In this document: positions 51,221 to 60,706 of the stretch, piece by piece
How the letters are laid out: the number at the start of each line of letters is the position of its first letter
Numbering within the stretch: position 1 is the first letter of the stretch
Assembly: GCA_019635755.1 (NCBI GenBank)
Contig: JAHBYW010000001.1
Coordinates: forward strand, 806,001-870,000
Length of the DNA: 64,000 bases
Direction: 5' to 3'
From: Rhizobiaceae bacterium
GTDB taxonomy: Bacteria > Pseudomonadota > Alphaproteobacteria > Rhizobiales > Rhizobiaceae
Program-made: the position numbers and the translations under genes
Notes under the pieces: model-generated
What the model was told of the DNA's origin: nothing
Databases searched by the model: none
Seen by the model: only the letters and a program-made list of their open reading frames with translations

Positions 51221-52120
51221 ATGCAAAACCTCCGCCAGCTCCTGCCGTCTGCCGGCGCGCTGATCGTCTTCGAGGCGGCTGGACGACTGTCGAGCTTCAC
51301 CGCCGCCGGCCGCGAGCTCGGCATGACCCAGGCGGCCGTGTCCTATGCCGTGAAGGGCATCGAGGAGCAGCTTGGGGTCGCGCTGTTTCAGCGCCGCCAC
51401 CGCCAGGTCAGGCTGACCGAGGCCGGCGAGCGCTTCTTCGCCGATGTGACGCTCGGCCTCACCCACATCCGCAAGTCGGCGGAGGAGATGCGGGCGCTGG
51501 GCGTCGGCCGCCACGTAACGCTGTCGGCCTCCACCGCGTTCGCCTCGTTCTGGATGATGCCGCGGCTGCAGAAATTCCGGGACGAGTTGCCGGGCATCGA
51601 TTTGCGCATCCAGACGGCGGATCGCGACCTCGACCTCGTCGCGGAGGGCATTCCGCTCGGGGTGCGCGGCGGCACGGCCGAGGAACTGCCCGACTACGAG
51701 CTGATGCCGATCGCCGTGGAGGAAATCGTCGCCGTCGCCGGCCCGTCCTATCTCGCACGCGCCGGCACGCCGGTCACGCCGGCGGACCTGGTGTCGCACC
51801 GCCTGATCCACCTCGAAGAACCGTTCCGCCGCGCCGCCGACTGGCGCGAATGGCTGGCGACGGCCGGCGTGACTAAGGCGCCGCCGCGCGGCTTGGTCAT
51901 CAACGACTATGCCCTTGTAATCCAGGCCGTGATGGAAGGCGAAGGAATCGCGCTCGGATGGCGCCATCTCGTCGAACGGCTGCTGTCGCGCGGGCTGCTG
52001 GTGCGGGTGACCGATCACGTGATGACGACGAACGCGCCCTTTCACGTCGCATGGCCGAAGAACCGCGAGCTCACCCCCGTCGTCGCCAAGGTGCGCGACT
52101 GGCTGGTCGCGAACGCGTGA
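51221..52120 (+). CDS. LysR-family regulator (GcvA-like)
   Basis: A 299-residue LysR regulator. N-terminal HTH: LIVFEAAGRLSSFTAAGREL and TQAAVSYAVKGIEEQLGVALF; the rest is the substrate-binding co-inducer domain. It is transcribed divergently from the MttB-like operon with a 90-base gap, the standard LysR arrangement, so it very likely controls that operon. Confidence 0.9.
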   Translation: MQNLRQLLPSAGALIVFEAAGRLSSFTAAGRELGMTQAAVSYAVKGIEEQLGVALFQRRHRQVRLTEAGERFFADVTLGLTHIRKSAEEMRALGVGRHVTLSASTAFASFWMMPRLQKFRDELPGIDLRIQTADRDLDLVAEGIPLGVRGGTAEELPDYELMPIAVEEIVAVAGPSYLARAGTPVTPADLVSHRLIHLEEPFRRAADWREWLATAGVTKAPPRGLVINDYALVIQAVMEGEGIALGWRHLVERLLSRGLLVRVTDHVMTTNAPFHVAWPKNRELTPVVAKVRDWLVANA

Positions 52121-52123
52121 TCT

Positions 52124-53098
52124 TCATGCCCTGAGGCTGCCCATGCCAGCCAGCGTCGACCGGACGGCAGTCTCCCAGTCGGTGTGCGGTTCCTTGCCCA
52201 GAAGTTTGACCAGCTTTGCGTTTCGCATGCGCAGCGGCACGTTCCACAGATAGCGCATCTCGCGCATCTCGCGGAACAGCGCGACGAAGGGCGACGCCAG
52301 CGTAAGCGCCCACCATGGGAAGCGGCTGACGGACACGTCGGATCCGGCGACCGTGCGAATCGCCTCGATCATCCGCGTGCCGTCCGGGTCCCAATGGCCG
52401 TCCATGTGGAAGACCTCGAATGGAGCCAGTTCATCGCGCCGCCCGACCAGTGCGGCAACGGTTTCGCCGACGTCGGGCAGGTAGGCCCACTGATGGCCTG
52501 TGCCCTTTCGTCCCGGGTAGCTGATCGAGCTGACGGGCTTGCCCGGTTTCACGAGCCCCTGCGAGAACCAGTTGTTCGCCGCGCGTGGCCCGAAGAAATC
52601 TCCGCACCTGACGATCAGCGCCCGCGCTCCGTCCCAGCTCGCCATGCGCAGGCGCGCCTCCATCTCGACGCGGATCCTGCCCTTGCGTGTCACCGCATTC
52701 TGCGCCGCGGTCTCGGTCGGATTGTCGAAGGCGTCCGGCCCGAAATTGTAGACGGTGCCCGGCAGCACGATCGTCGCCCCAGCCCACCGCGCGGCGGCAA
52801 TGGTGTTGTCGATCATCGGCAGCACGAGCGTGTCCCAGTCGCGATAACCGGGAGGATTGACCGCGTGAACGATGAGCGCGGTGCCCTCAGCGGCGGCAAG
52901 AACGCTCGCCGCATCCATCGCGTCGCCAGCGATCCATTCCGGTGCGTCGACACCGCCCTGCCAGCGTGCTGCGGCCGACTTGGGGTCGCGCACCAGCGCT
53001 TTGACCGTCCAGTTGCGCCTCAGCAGCGCCATTGCAATCTCGCCGCCGACGCCGCCGTTCGCGCCGAGAACCAGGGCCGTCCTGTTGTCCGTCGTCAT
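52124..53098 (-). CDS. NAD(P)-dependent epimerase/reductase-like SDR protein
   Basis: A 324-residue extended short-chain dehydrogenase fold. NAD(P) motif GANGGVGGEIAMALL, then GDAMDAASVLAA and a later GTVYNFGPDAF with Tyr. The second of two in-frame ATGs (53098) is chosen because AGGAG sits six bases before it and abuts the first ATG. Convergent with the LysR gene at 51221 and divergent from the LysR gene at 53178, which probably regulates it. Substrate unknown. Confidence 0.82.
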   Translation of the reverse strand: MTTDNRTALVLGANGGVGGEIAMALLRRNWTVKALVRDPKSAAARWQGGVDAPEWIAGDAMDAASVLAAAEGTALIVHAVNPPGYRDWDTLVLPMIDNTIAAARWAGATIVLPGTVYNFGPDAFDNPTETAAQNAVTRKGRIRVEMEARLRMASWDGARALIVRCGDFFGPRAANNWFSQGLVKPGKPVSSISYPGRKGTGHQWAYLPDVGETVAALVGRRDELAPFEVFHMDGHWDPDGTRMIEAIRTVAGSDVSVSRFPWWALTLASPFVALFREMREMRYLWNVPLRMRNAKLVKLLGKEPHTDWETAVRSTLAGMGSLRA

Positions 53099-53177
53099 GG
53101 TCATCTCCTGTGTGATGGCAGGAAGATGGGCCTCGTCCGGATAGAATGGAATTGCCAAACTTATCCATCCCGTTAGT

Positions 53178-54134
53178 ATGGAATATATGAGCCTCGACAC
53201 CATGGACTGGGAGAACCAGCGTGCTTTCCTCGCCGTGCTGCAGGGAGGCAGCCTGTCCGCCGCGTCGCGCCAGCTCGGCGTTGCCCAACCGACGGTGCGC
53301 CGGCGTCTGGAAGCTCTGGAGCGGTCGCTGGGGACAGCGCTTTTCACCCGATCTCCATCGGGCCTGGCACCGACGGACGCCGCGCGCGAGCTCGGGCCTC
53401 ATGTCGAGGCGATGGCGGCGGCTGCGGCAGCCTTCACGCGCGCCTCATCGGCCGGCCCGGCCGAGATCGGCGGCACCGTGCGCATAACCGCCAGCGAAAT
53501 CGTCGGCGCGGAGGTTCTGCCCTCGATGCTTGCCGACCTGCGCCGCGAGCACCCCGGGCTCAAGTTCGAGGTGCATCTCTCCAACTACACACAGGACCTG
53601 CTGCGCCAGGAGGCCGACATCGCAATCCGGATGGTCCGCCCCCAGCAGGCGGCGTTGGTCATGAAGCATGTCGGCTCCGTTGCGCTCGGGCTTTTTGCCC
53701 ATCCGGCCTACCTTGCCGCCCACGGCGTTCCGAAATCAGGCGCCGACCTGGCCTCGTTCAGCGTGATCGGCCCCGACCGCACGGCGGACGAGGTCCGCGC
53801 GATCGCAGCTGCCTTCGGCATACAGCCGCAGAAACTCCTGAGTTTCCGCATGGACAGTCACATCGGCCAGCTCGCGGCGTTGCGCGCGGGTGTTGGCATC
53901 GGCGTCTGCCAACTGCCGCTGGCCCGCCGCGCACCGGCGCTTGTCAGGCTGCTGGAGAACGAGTTCGAGCACCATCTGCCGGCCTGGGTGGTCATGCACG
54001 AGGACCTGGCGCGCGTTCCTCGCATCCGCGCCACGTTCGATCACCTCGTCGCACAACTGACCCGCTACTGCTCGGAAGGCAGAACGGCGAGCAAATCCGC
54101 GTTAGACGGTTCCGTTTCCGCGGAATCGGCGTAA
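53178..54134 (+). CDS. LysR-family regulator
   Basis: A 318-residue LysR regulator with HTH FLAVLQGGSLSAASRQLGVA and QPTVRRRLEALERSLGTALF, and a substrate-binding domain (VRITASEIVGAEVLPSMLADL). The 80-base gap to the divergent SDR gene suggests that gene as target. Confidence 0.9.
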   Translation: MEYMSLDTMDWENQRAFLAVLQGGSLSAASRQLGVAQPTVRRRLEALERSLGTALFTRSPSGLAPTDAARELGPHVEAMAAAAAAFTRASSAGPAEIGGTVRITASEIVGAEVLPSMLADLRREHPGLKFEVHLSNYTQDLLRQEADIAIRMVRPQQAALVMKHVGSVALGLFAHPAYLAAHGVPKSGADLASFSVIGPDRTADEVRAIAAAFGIQPQKLLSFRMDSHIGQLAALRAGVGIGVCQLPLARRAPALVRLLENEFEHHLPAWVVMHEDLARVPRIRATFDHLVAQLTRYCSEGRTASKSALDGSVSAESA

Positions 54135-54143
54135 GCTGCCTGA

Positions 54144-54479
54144 ATGGCTCCTCACCCGCAGCGAGCGCCTGCCATCGGCCTTCTGGCCGCGGCATTGCTG
54201 TTCCCACTGGCGCCGGGCTCGACGCCCACCGCCGCCACCGGACGCGAAGCGCTGTTCCAGGACAGGCTGTTCCAGCAATGCATCAACTGGATGCTCGACG
54301 GCGTCGGCGGCGCGATGATCGAGAACCAGTGCATCGACTACTATGCGCTGCCTCCGCCTTCCCTTTTCATGTGCGCGCGCAAGGTGTTCACAGGCTTCCC
54401 GTCCGCCAACGACCAGGAGGTCTGCGCCGTCATCTTCGAGGACCAGGCCGCAAAGGTCCGCGCCGGCTACATCCGGTAG
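54144..54479 (+). CDS. Small secreted protein with four cysteines, unknown
   Basis: A 111-residue protein with a signal (IGLLAAALLFPLAPGS) and a mature part with four Cys (QQCINW, NQCIDYY, FMCARKV, EVCAVIF) that could make two disulfides. No known family. Nine bases after the LysR stop. Confidence 0.6.
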   Translation: MAPHPQRAPAIGLLAAALLFPLAPGSTPTAATGREALFQDRLFQQCINWMLDGVGGAMIENQCIDYYALPPPSLFMCARKVFTGFPSANDQEVCAVIFEDQAAKVRAGYIR

Positions 54480-54539
54480 TCCCCGGCGATTTCGCCCCTG
54501 CCCCTGCCACCACGGGCGCGAATCCCCTATTGTCGCCCC

Positions 54540-56375
54540 ATGCCCATCCGCCAACTCAAAGAGACGGTCATCAACCAGATCGCCGCCGGCGAGGTGATCG
54601 AGCGCCCCGCCAGCGTCGTCAAGGAACTGGTCGAGAACGCACTCGACGCCGGTGCCTCGCGTATCGAGATCGTCACGGCGGGCGGCGGGCTGAACCTGAT
54701 CCGCGTCACCGACGACGGCGAGGGCATAGCCGCCGACGAGCTGCCGCTGGCGATCGGCCGGCACTGCACCTCCAAACTGTCCGACGACGTGCACGACATC
54801 CGCTCCCTCGGCTTCCGCGGCGAGGCGCTCCCGTCGATCGGCGCGGTGTCGCGCCTGACGGTCCGGTCGCGCACGGCGGGCGCGGATGCCGGTGCGGAGA
54901 TCGCCGTCGACGGCGGCGCGGTCTCCGCCGTCCGCCCGGCGGCGGCCAACCGCGGCACCATGGTGGAGGTCCGCGAGCTGTTCTTCGCCACGCCCGCACG
55001 GCTGAAGTTCATGAAGGGCGAACGCGCCGAGGCAACCGCCATCTCCGACGTGGTGCGGCGCATCGCGATCGCCTTTCCGCGGGTGCGGTTCACCCTCGCC
55101 GGCTCGGACCGGAGCACCCTGGAGCTCGCCGCGTGCGGGGACGGACCCGACGCACAGGAACAGCGCATCGCGCAGGTCCTGGGAGCGGACTTCCGCGACA
55201 ATGCGCTGGAGCTCGACGCCGCCCGCGAGGGCGTCGGCCTCACCGGCTATGCCTCCCTACCCTCGCTCAGCCGCGCCAACGCGCTGCAGCAATATGCCTA
55301 TGTCAACGGCCGGCCGGTGCGCGACAAGCTCCTCGCCGGCGCGATCCGCGGCGCCTATGCCGATGCCCTGCCGCGCGACCGCCATGCGATGACGGCGCTC
55401 TTCATCGACATCGACCCGCGCCTGGTCGACGTCAACGTCCATCCGGCGAAGGCCGACGTCCGCTTCCGGGATCCGGGCCTGGTGCGCGGGCTGATCATCG
55501 GCGGCATCCGCGAGGCGCTCGGCAGGGCGGGCGTGCGGCCGACGACGACGGGCGGCGCGGCGCTTGCGAGCGCCTTCCGGCCAGGCGCGCCGGCCCATCC
55601 GCGCGGCGGACCGGCCAGCATCCATCGCACATGGCCGGGGACCGCGCGGGCTTTCGCTCCCGCAGGGTTCGACCCGCACACCTCGCCGCAGCGGCCACTG
55701 TCCGGCTTTTCCGAAGACGTGCAGGCCGTTTTCGCGGCCGCCCAGAGCGGCGACACGCGGGCCGGCGTCGCCGAGGCGCCCGCTGCGCTCGTCGAGGCAG
55801 CGCTCGGTGCCGCGCGGGCGCAGGTCCACGGCAATTACATCGTCGCGCAGACGCGGGACTCGCTCGTCATCGTCGACCAGCACGCTGCGCATGAGCGGCT
55901 GGTCTACGAGGCGCTGAAGACCGCGCTGCATTCGCGGCCCGTCCCCTCGCAGCTCCTGCTGCTGCCGGAGGTCGTGGACCTTCCGGTCGACGACGCCGAG
56001 CGCCTGGCGGAGAACGCCGCCGCGCTCGCCCGCTTCGGCCTGGCGCTGGAGCGGTTCGGGCCGGGCGCCGTCGCCGTGCGGGAAACGCCGGCGATGCTCG
56101 GCGAGGTCGATGTCCAGGCGCTGGTGCGCGATCTCGCCGACGAGCTCGCCGACGGCGACACGGCCAATTTGCTGGTCGACCGGCTCGACCGCATCGCCTC
56201 TTCCATGGCATGTCACGGTTCGGTGCGAGCCGGGCGGCAGCTGAAGGCGGATGAAATGAACGCGCTGCTGCGGCAGATGGAGGCGACACCGGGATCGGGC
56301 ACATGCAATCATGGCCGTCCGACCTATATCGAACTGAAGCTTGCCGACATCGAACGTCTGTTCGGGCGGCGGTAG
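54540..56375 (+). CDS. mutL: DNA mismatch repair protein MutL
   Basis: A 611-residue mismatch-repair ATPase. The GHKL domain has [27 protein letters not shown] and [11 protein letters not shown]. The C-terminal domain has the metal-dependent nicking motif [12 protein letters not shown], plus ACHGSVRAG and CNHGRPT, so it is the endonuclease-type MutL used by bacteria lacking MutH. Full length. Confidence 0.96.
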   Translation: MPIRQLKETVINQIAAGEVIERPASVVKELVENALDAGASRIEIVTAGGGLNLIRVTDDGEGIAADELPLAIGRHCTSKLSDDVHDIRSLGFRGEALPSIGAVSRLTVRSRTAGADAGAEIAVDGGAVSAVRPAAANRGTMVEVRELFFATPARLKFMKGERAEATAISDVVRRIAIAFPRVRFTLAGSDRSTLELAACGDGPDAQEQRIAQVLGADFRDNALELDAAREGVGLTGYASLPSLSRANALQQYAYVNGRPVRDKLLAGAIRGAYADALPRDRHAMTALFIDIDPRLVDVNVHPAKADVRFRDPGLVRGLIIGGIREALGRAGVRPTTTGGAALASAFRPGAPAHPRGGPASIHRTWPGTARAFAPAGFDPHTSPQRPLSGFSEDVQAVFAAAQSGDTRAGVAEAPAALVEAALGAARAQVHGNYIVAQTRDSLVIVDQHAAHERLVYEALKTALHSRPVPSQLLLLPEVVDLPVDDAERLAENAAALARFGLALERFGPGAVAVRETPAMLGEVDVQALVRDLADELADGDTANLLVDRLDRIASSMACHGSVRAGRQLKADEMNALLRQMEATPGSGTCNHGRPTYIELKLADIERLFGRR

Positions 56376-56403
56376 GCCGGCAGGTGGGGTCCGGGGCGAC
56401 GAT

Positions 56404-56937
56404 TTGACGAAACCGATCAATACACTCGCGATCGAGAAAGGCACCGGCCGCAGCTGGCGGTCCTGGCTGAAGTTCCTGGAGACGATCGACGCCCGGAACC
56501 TCAGCCACAAGGAGATCGCCGACCGCGTCTACAAGACGGGCGATGCGTCGGGCTGGTGGGCGCAGTCGGTGGCGACCGCCTTCGAGCAGCACATCGGCCG
56601 CCGTGCCGCCGGCCAGGACGGCGACGGCACGTTCCAGGTGTCCGCGACCGCGATGGTGGAGGGGCCGATGGACGCGGCGCTGGCCCGGTGGCTCTCCCTC
56701 GTCGCTGGCGCCGCCGATTTCGGCGGCGTGGCCATATCCCGCAATCCCGAGGTCAGCCGCACCGAGAAATGGCGCTGGTGGCGCTGCGGGCTGGCCGACG
56801 CCTCGCGCATCAATCTCGGCATCTCCGACCGGCCCGGCGGCAAGGCCGGCGTCGGCCTTTCGCACGAGAAGCTGGAATCGGCCGAGGCCGTCGAGCAGTG
56901 GCGCGAATACTGGAAGGCGCTGCTCGCCCAGCTGTGA
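56404..56937 (+). CDS. DUF4287-like hypothetical protein
   Basis: A 177-residue protein from a TTG start; no ATG is available in a sensible place. The first part (SWRSWLKFLETIDARNLSHK, then SGWWAQSVATAFEQHIGRR) matches the DUF4287 helical pattern; the remainder (VSATAMVEGPMDAALARWL) resembles an SRPBCC-like ligand-binding domain. Cytosolic, role unknown. Confidence 0.7.
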   Translation: MTKPINTLAIEKGTGRSWRSWLKFLETIDARNLSHKEIADRVYKTGDASGWWAQSVATAFEQHIGRRAAGQDGDGTFQVSATAMVEGPMDAALARWLSLVAGAADFGGVAISRNPEVSRTEKWRWWRCGLADASRINLGISDRPGGKAGVGLSHEKLESAEAVEQWREYWKALLAQL

Positions 56938-57002
56938 TGGACCTTCGCTTGACCTGCGGCCGCATTTGTGGCGGAACCCCCCGCGACACAAGGCTTTGAG
57001 CA

Positions 57003-57233
57003 ATGAACCGTTTCGAGGGCCCGGGAGCGCGCGAGGCCCGCATCCGCTATCTCGACGGCGACTTCCAGGTGACCAGCCCGGGCTCTTTCGTGCGCTGCGC
57101 GGTGACCGGCCAGTCGATCCCGCTCGACGAACTGAAATACTGGAGCGTCAGGCGCCAGGAGCCGTATGCCAATGCCGCGGCTTCCCTGCAGCGCGAGATC
57201 GAGAACGACCCGCAGTTGCGCGTTCGCCGCTGA
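57003..57233 (+). CDS. DUF2093 family protein
   Basis: A 76-residue alphaproteobacterial protein, DUF2093, recognised by RYLDGDFQVTSPGSFVRCAV and IPLDELKYWSVRRQEPY. Consistently found beside lpxK in Hyphomicrobiales; function unknown. Converges on lpxK with a five-base gap. Confidence 0.88.
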   Translation: MNRFEGPGAREARIRYLDGDFQVTSPGSFVRCAVTGQSIPLDELKYWSVRRQEPYANAAASLQREIENDPQLRVRR

Positions 57234-57238
57234 GCCCG

Positions 57239-58294
57239 CTACTCCGGCGTCGAGAGATCCGGCTGAAGCGGCTTGTGCTTGCGCTGCCGCCGCGCCTCCA
57301 GCGCCGCCTCTATCAGGAAGCGGGGCACCGCGTCGGAATCGAAGACCGCGTCGATGCGAAGCACGGCGAGGCCCCGCGCGAAGTCGCGCTCGGACTCCGA
57401 GCCCTGCGCCAGCCGCGCCGCGTCCTTCGCCGTCGTCACCGTTTCTAGGCTTTCCTTCGCGGCGAGCGCGCGCAGTTCTGCGATCTCCTCGGCGGTGTAG
57501 AAATGGTGGTCTGGGAACGCCCGCGTGACCACGACCTCGCCACCCGCCGCAGCGACGGATGCGAAGAACTTCTGCGGGTTCCCGATGCCGGCAAATGCCA
57601 GGAAGCGGCGGCCTTGGAACTGCTCGGGTTCGCGCGTCCGGGACTCGGCCTCGAACACACGCTTGCCGGCGCGCGCGGCCATCCGCACCACGTCGTCGGC
57701 GCTGGACCCCTGCCCCATCTTCAGCACGGCGTCGGCGAACCGCATCTGGTCGACCAGCGGCGCCCGCAGCGGCCCGCCCGGAATGACATGGCCGTTTCCG
57801 ACGCCGCGCTCGCCGTCGACGACGAGAAGCGCGTAGTCCGTCTGGATGCGAGCGCTCTGGAACCCGTCATCCATGATCAGGAAGTCGCAGCCGCGGCTGG
57901 CCAGAAGCCGCGCGCCGGCGGCGCGATCGGGCGTCACCGCGACGGGCGCGTGCTCGGCCAGCAGCAGCGGCTCGTCGCCCACGGTGCGCGCGCTGTCATG
58001 CGCCAGGTCGACCACGTGCGGGCCCTGGAACGAGCCGCCATAGCCCCGCGACAGGAAACCGGGCTTCAGCCGCATCCGCTCCGCGCGCCGGGCGAGCGCG
58101 ATGGCCACGGGCGTCTTGCCGGCGCCTCCGACGGTGAGGTTTCCGACGCACAGCACCGGCAGGTCCATCGGCTCCCGCTTCGCCGTCCTCAGCCTGTAGG
58201 ACGCGATCTGGCCATAGACGAAGGAGGCCGGGTAGAGCGCGTAGGCTCTCCAGTCCGGCTTGGTCCACCAGAAGGGAGGAGCCTCGGTCGCCAT
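57239..58294 (-). CDS. lpxK: Tetraacyldisaccharide 4'-kinase
   Basis: A 351-residue membrane-associated kinase that adds the 4'-phosphate of lipid A. P-loop: VGNLTVGGAGKTPVAIALAR; further motifs are LSRGYGGSFQG and the Asp pair in FLIMDDGFQ. One N-terminal membrane helix. Its start overlaps the waaA stop by one base. Confidence 0.95.
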   Translation of the reverse strand: MATEAPPFWWTKPDWRAYALYPASFVYGQIASYRLRTAKREPMDLPVLCVGNLTVGGAGKTPVAIALARRAERMRLKPGFLSRGYGGSFQGPHVVDLAHDSARTVGDEPLLLAEHAPVAVTPDRAAGARLLASRGCDFLIMDDGFQSARIQTDYALLVVDGERGVGNGHVIPGGPLRAPLVDQMRFADAVLKMGQGSSADDVVRMAARAGKRVFEAESRTREPEQFQGRRFLAFAGIGNPQKFFASVAAAGGEVVVTRAFPDHHFYTAEEIAELRALAAKESLETVTTAKDAARLAQGSESERDFARGLAVLRIDAVFDSDAVPRFLIEAALEARRQRKHKPLQPDLSTPE

Positions 58295-59613
58295 CAGAAG
58301 CGCCCGTCACCGTCGCGGAGGCGCGATTTCACCATCAGCGGCTGGAGGTAGGGGTCGAGCGCCCGCAGCGTGCGGTCGAGCGCGCCGCGCATGTCGCCTA
58401 CCGTGGCCGCGGCGGCGGCCATCATGCCGCGCCGCGCCTGGTCGTTGTTCAGCAGGAAGTTGACCGCGCCGGCCAGCATCGGTCGGTCCTTCACCAGCTT
58501 CGCCCCGCCAGCGTCGATGAGGTGCTGGTAGGCGTCACGGAAGTTCTGGACGTTGGTGCCGGCGAGCACCGCCGTGTTGAGCATCGCCGGCTCGAGCGGG
58601 TTCTGCCCGCCCTTGCCGGTAAGCGAGCGGCCGACGAAGGCGATCTCGGTAAGGCGCAGATAGAGGCCCATCTCGCCGATCGTGTCGCCCAGAAGGATGT
58701 CGGTGGCCGGCGTGATGTCCTCGCCGCGGCTGCGTCTGGCGACGCGCAGGCCGTTTGCCTGCATCGAGCGGGTGAGCACGTCGGCGCGCTCGGGATGGCG
58801 CGGCACGATGATGGTCACCAGCCCGCGATGGCGCGGCTTGAGGATCTTGTGGACTTCGACGGCGATCGCCTCCTCGCCTTCATGCGTGGAGATCGCCGCC
58901 CAGGTCTTGCGGCCGGCGAGCTGGTGCCGGACGTATTCGAGTGCCTCGGGATCGACGGGCGGCGGCATCGTGTCGACCTTGAGGTTGCCGGAGACGGTAA
59001 CCGGCCGGGCGCCAAGCGCGCTGAAGCGCTCCCCGTCGACCTCGGATTGTGCCACCACATGGGCGAGGTTCTCGAACAACGCCTCGGCGAGAAAGGTGCG
59101 TTTCGACCATTGCTTGAACGAACGGTCGGACAGCCGGCCGTTGACCAGCACCTGGGGGACGCGGCGCGCTCCCAGCTCCAGGATCGTCATCGGCCAGATC
59201 TCGGACTCGGCGATGATCGCCAGATCCGGCTGCCAGTGGTCGAGGAAATTGCTGAGCGCCGGTTTCAGGTCGAGCGGCACATACTGGTGGATGACCGTGT
59301 CGCCCAGCCGCTCCTTGACGACCTGGGCCGACGTCACCGTGCCCGTCGTCAGCACGATGTTGATGCCATAAGCCATGATGCGCTCGAGCAGCGGCACGAC
59401 CGCGATCGTCTCGCCGACGCTCGCGGCATGGGTCCAGATCAGCGGGCCGACCGGACGCGGCTGGCTGGCGCGACCGTAGCGCTCGTTGCGGCGGCTGCGG
59501 TCTTCCTTGCCCTTCGACGCGCGCCAGCCGACATAGCTGCCGACGAGCGGATAGGCGGCCGCGCCCGCCCAGCGATAGGTCGACAGGATCGCTCGTGCCC
59601 AGCGTTCGCTCAT
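58294..59613 (-). CDS. waaA: 3-deoxy-D-manno-octulosonic acid transferase
   Basis: A 439-residue GT-B glycosyltransferase (KdtA/WaaA) that adds Kdo to lipid A precursor. Motifs: IWTHAASVGE, VVPLLERI, ESEIWPM and VGRSLTGKGGQNPLEPA with its catalytic/donor site. Membrane-anchored N-terminus. Overlaps its neighbours on both sides in the lipid A operon. Confidence 0.95.
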   Translation of the reverse strand: MSERWARAILSTYRWAGAAAYPLVGSYVGWRASKGKEDRSRRNERYGRASQPRPVGPLIWTHAASVGETIAVVPLLERIMAYGINIVLTTGTVTSAQVVKERLGDTVIHQYVPLDLKPALSNFLDHWQPDLAIIAESEIWPMTILELGARRVPQVLVNGRLSDRSFKQWSKRTFLAEALFENLAHVVAQSEVDGERFSALGARPVTVSGNLKVDTMPPPVDPEALEYVRHQLAGRKTWAAISTHEGEEAIAVEVHKILKPRHRGLVTIIVPRHPERADVLTRSMQANGLRVARRSRGEDITPATDILLGDTIGEMGLYLRLTEIAFVGRSLTGKGGQNPLEPAMLNTAVLAGTNVQNFRDAYQHLIDAGGAKLVKDRPMLAGAVNFLLNNDQARRGMMAAAAATVGDMRGALDRTLRALDPYLQPLMVKSRLRDGDGRF

Positions 59614-60386
59614 GGGCGGGTATCCACCAGGCGATAGGCCTCGGCCGTCGCCTCATCGAGGTTGCGTGACAGCTCCTGCCGCAGCGCGTCGCATTGCGCG
59701 TCGCTCGCTTCGGGCGGAACCGAGACCGGCTTGCCAACGATCAGCGCAGAGCGCCCGAACGGAAGGTTGATCGTCGTGCGGTCCCAGGTCTTCTCCAGCA
59801 CCTTGCGGCGGCTGGTGGCGATGGCGATGGGGATGATGGGGCGGCCGGACAGGCGGGCGAGCGTGACGATCCCCATGCCGGCGTCACGGGGCGTTCCATG
59901 CGGTATGTCTGCGATCATCGAAACGCTCTTGCCGGCGTCCAGCGCCTTTTTGAGGGCAAGCAGCGCGCGGGCGCCGCCCTTGTCGGCCCGCGTCGCCCCG
60001 GGACGTCCGCCGGAGCCACGGATCGCCTGGAAACCGAAGGCCTCGATCACGCCGGCGTTCAGTTCGGCGTCGGCGCTGCGCGAAACCATCGCGGCCATGG
60101 CGACGTCGCGCGGATAGAGCGCCGGCGCCAGCAGATGCTGGCCGTGCCACAGCGCCGCGATGGAGGGCGCGTGACGGAGCGCCTCGGCGCGTTCGTCGGT
60201 GGCGTCGACGCGGCGGTTGGTGAGCCGCACGAACTCCAGCGTCCATTTCAGCACGCGCACCGTCGCCGCCTTGACGAGCCGCGACTGCGCCAGCGGCCGC
60301 CGGATGGAGCGCCAGACGTTCATGCGCGCGGGCCGCCGCGTGCGTGCACCGGCGAGCGCCGGCTGTATGCCGGGGACATCGGTCAT
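59610..60386 (-). CDS. DUF374-type lysophospholipid acyltransferase family protein
   Basis: A 258-residue membrane-associated protein of the DUF374/acyltransferase family. It has the LWHGQHLLAPALYPR site and MIADIPHGTPRDAGMG. Usually lies between waaA and DUF4170 in this order and is thought to act on lipid A or phospholipids. Overlaps waaA by four bases. Confidence 0.88.
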   Translation of the reverse strand: MTDVPGIQPALAGARTRRPARMNVWRSIRRPLAQSRLVKAATVRVLKWTLEFVRLTNRRVDATDERAEALRHAPSIAALWHGQHLLAPALYPRDVAMAAMVSRSADAELNAGVIEAFGFQAIRGSGGRPGATRADKGGARALLALKKALDAGKSVSMIADIPHGTPRDAGMGIVTLARLSGRPIIPIAIATSRRKVLEKTWDRTTINLPFGRSALIVGKPVSVPPEASDAQCDALRQELSRNLDEATAEAYRLVDTRP

Positions 60387-60638
60387 CTATCGGGTCGCGG
60401 GGCTGGCCGCGTCGGGATCCAGCAGCCGGTGGAGATGCACGATGAAGTAGCGCATGTGCGCATTGTCCGCTGTCGCCTGCGCCTTGGCCTTCCAGGCAAC
60501 CTCGGCCGACTTGAAGTCGGGATAGATGCCGACGATGTCCACTTCATCGAGATTGCGGAACTCGGTCCCGCCGAGTTTCTTGAGCTCGCCCCCGAAGACG
60601 AGGTGCAATAGTTGGTTCTTGCCGTCCTGTGCGGCCAT
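60387..60638 (-). CDS. DUF4170 family protein
   Basis: An 83-residue protein of the DUF4170 family (NQLLHLVFGGELKKLGGTEF, VGIYPDFKSAEVAWKA, then AHMRYFIVHLHRLLDP). No known function; conserved with the lipid A/Kdo genes in Hyphomicrobiales. The start is at MAAQDGKN, not further upstream, because the longer frame is antisense-like noise. Confidence 0.85.
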   Translation of the reverse strand: MAAQDGKNQLLHLVFGGELKKLGGTEFRNLDEVDIVGIYPDFKSAEVAWKAKAQATADNAHMRYFIVHLHRLLDPDAASPATR

Positions 60639-60706
60639 TTCCTGCCTCGCCGGGTCCAGATGGACCGATGATTTAGACCAAAATTCGCTGCGTTGAAACC
60701 GCCCGT

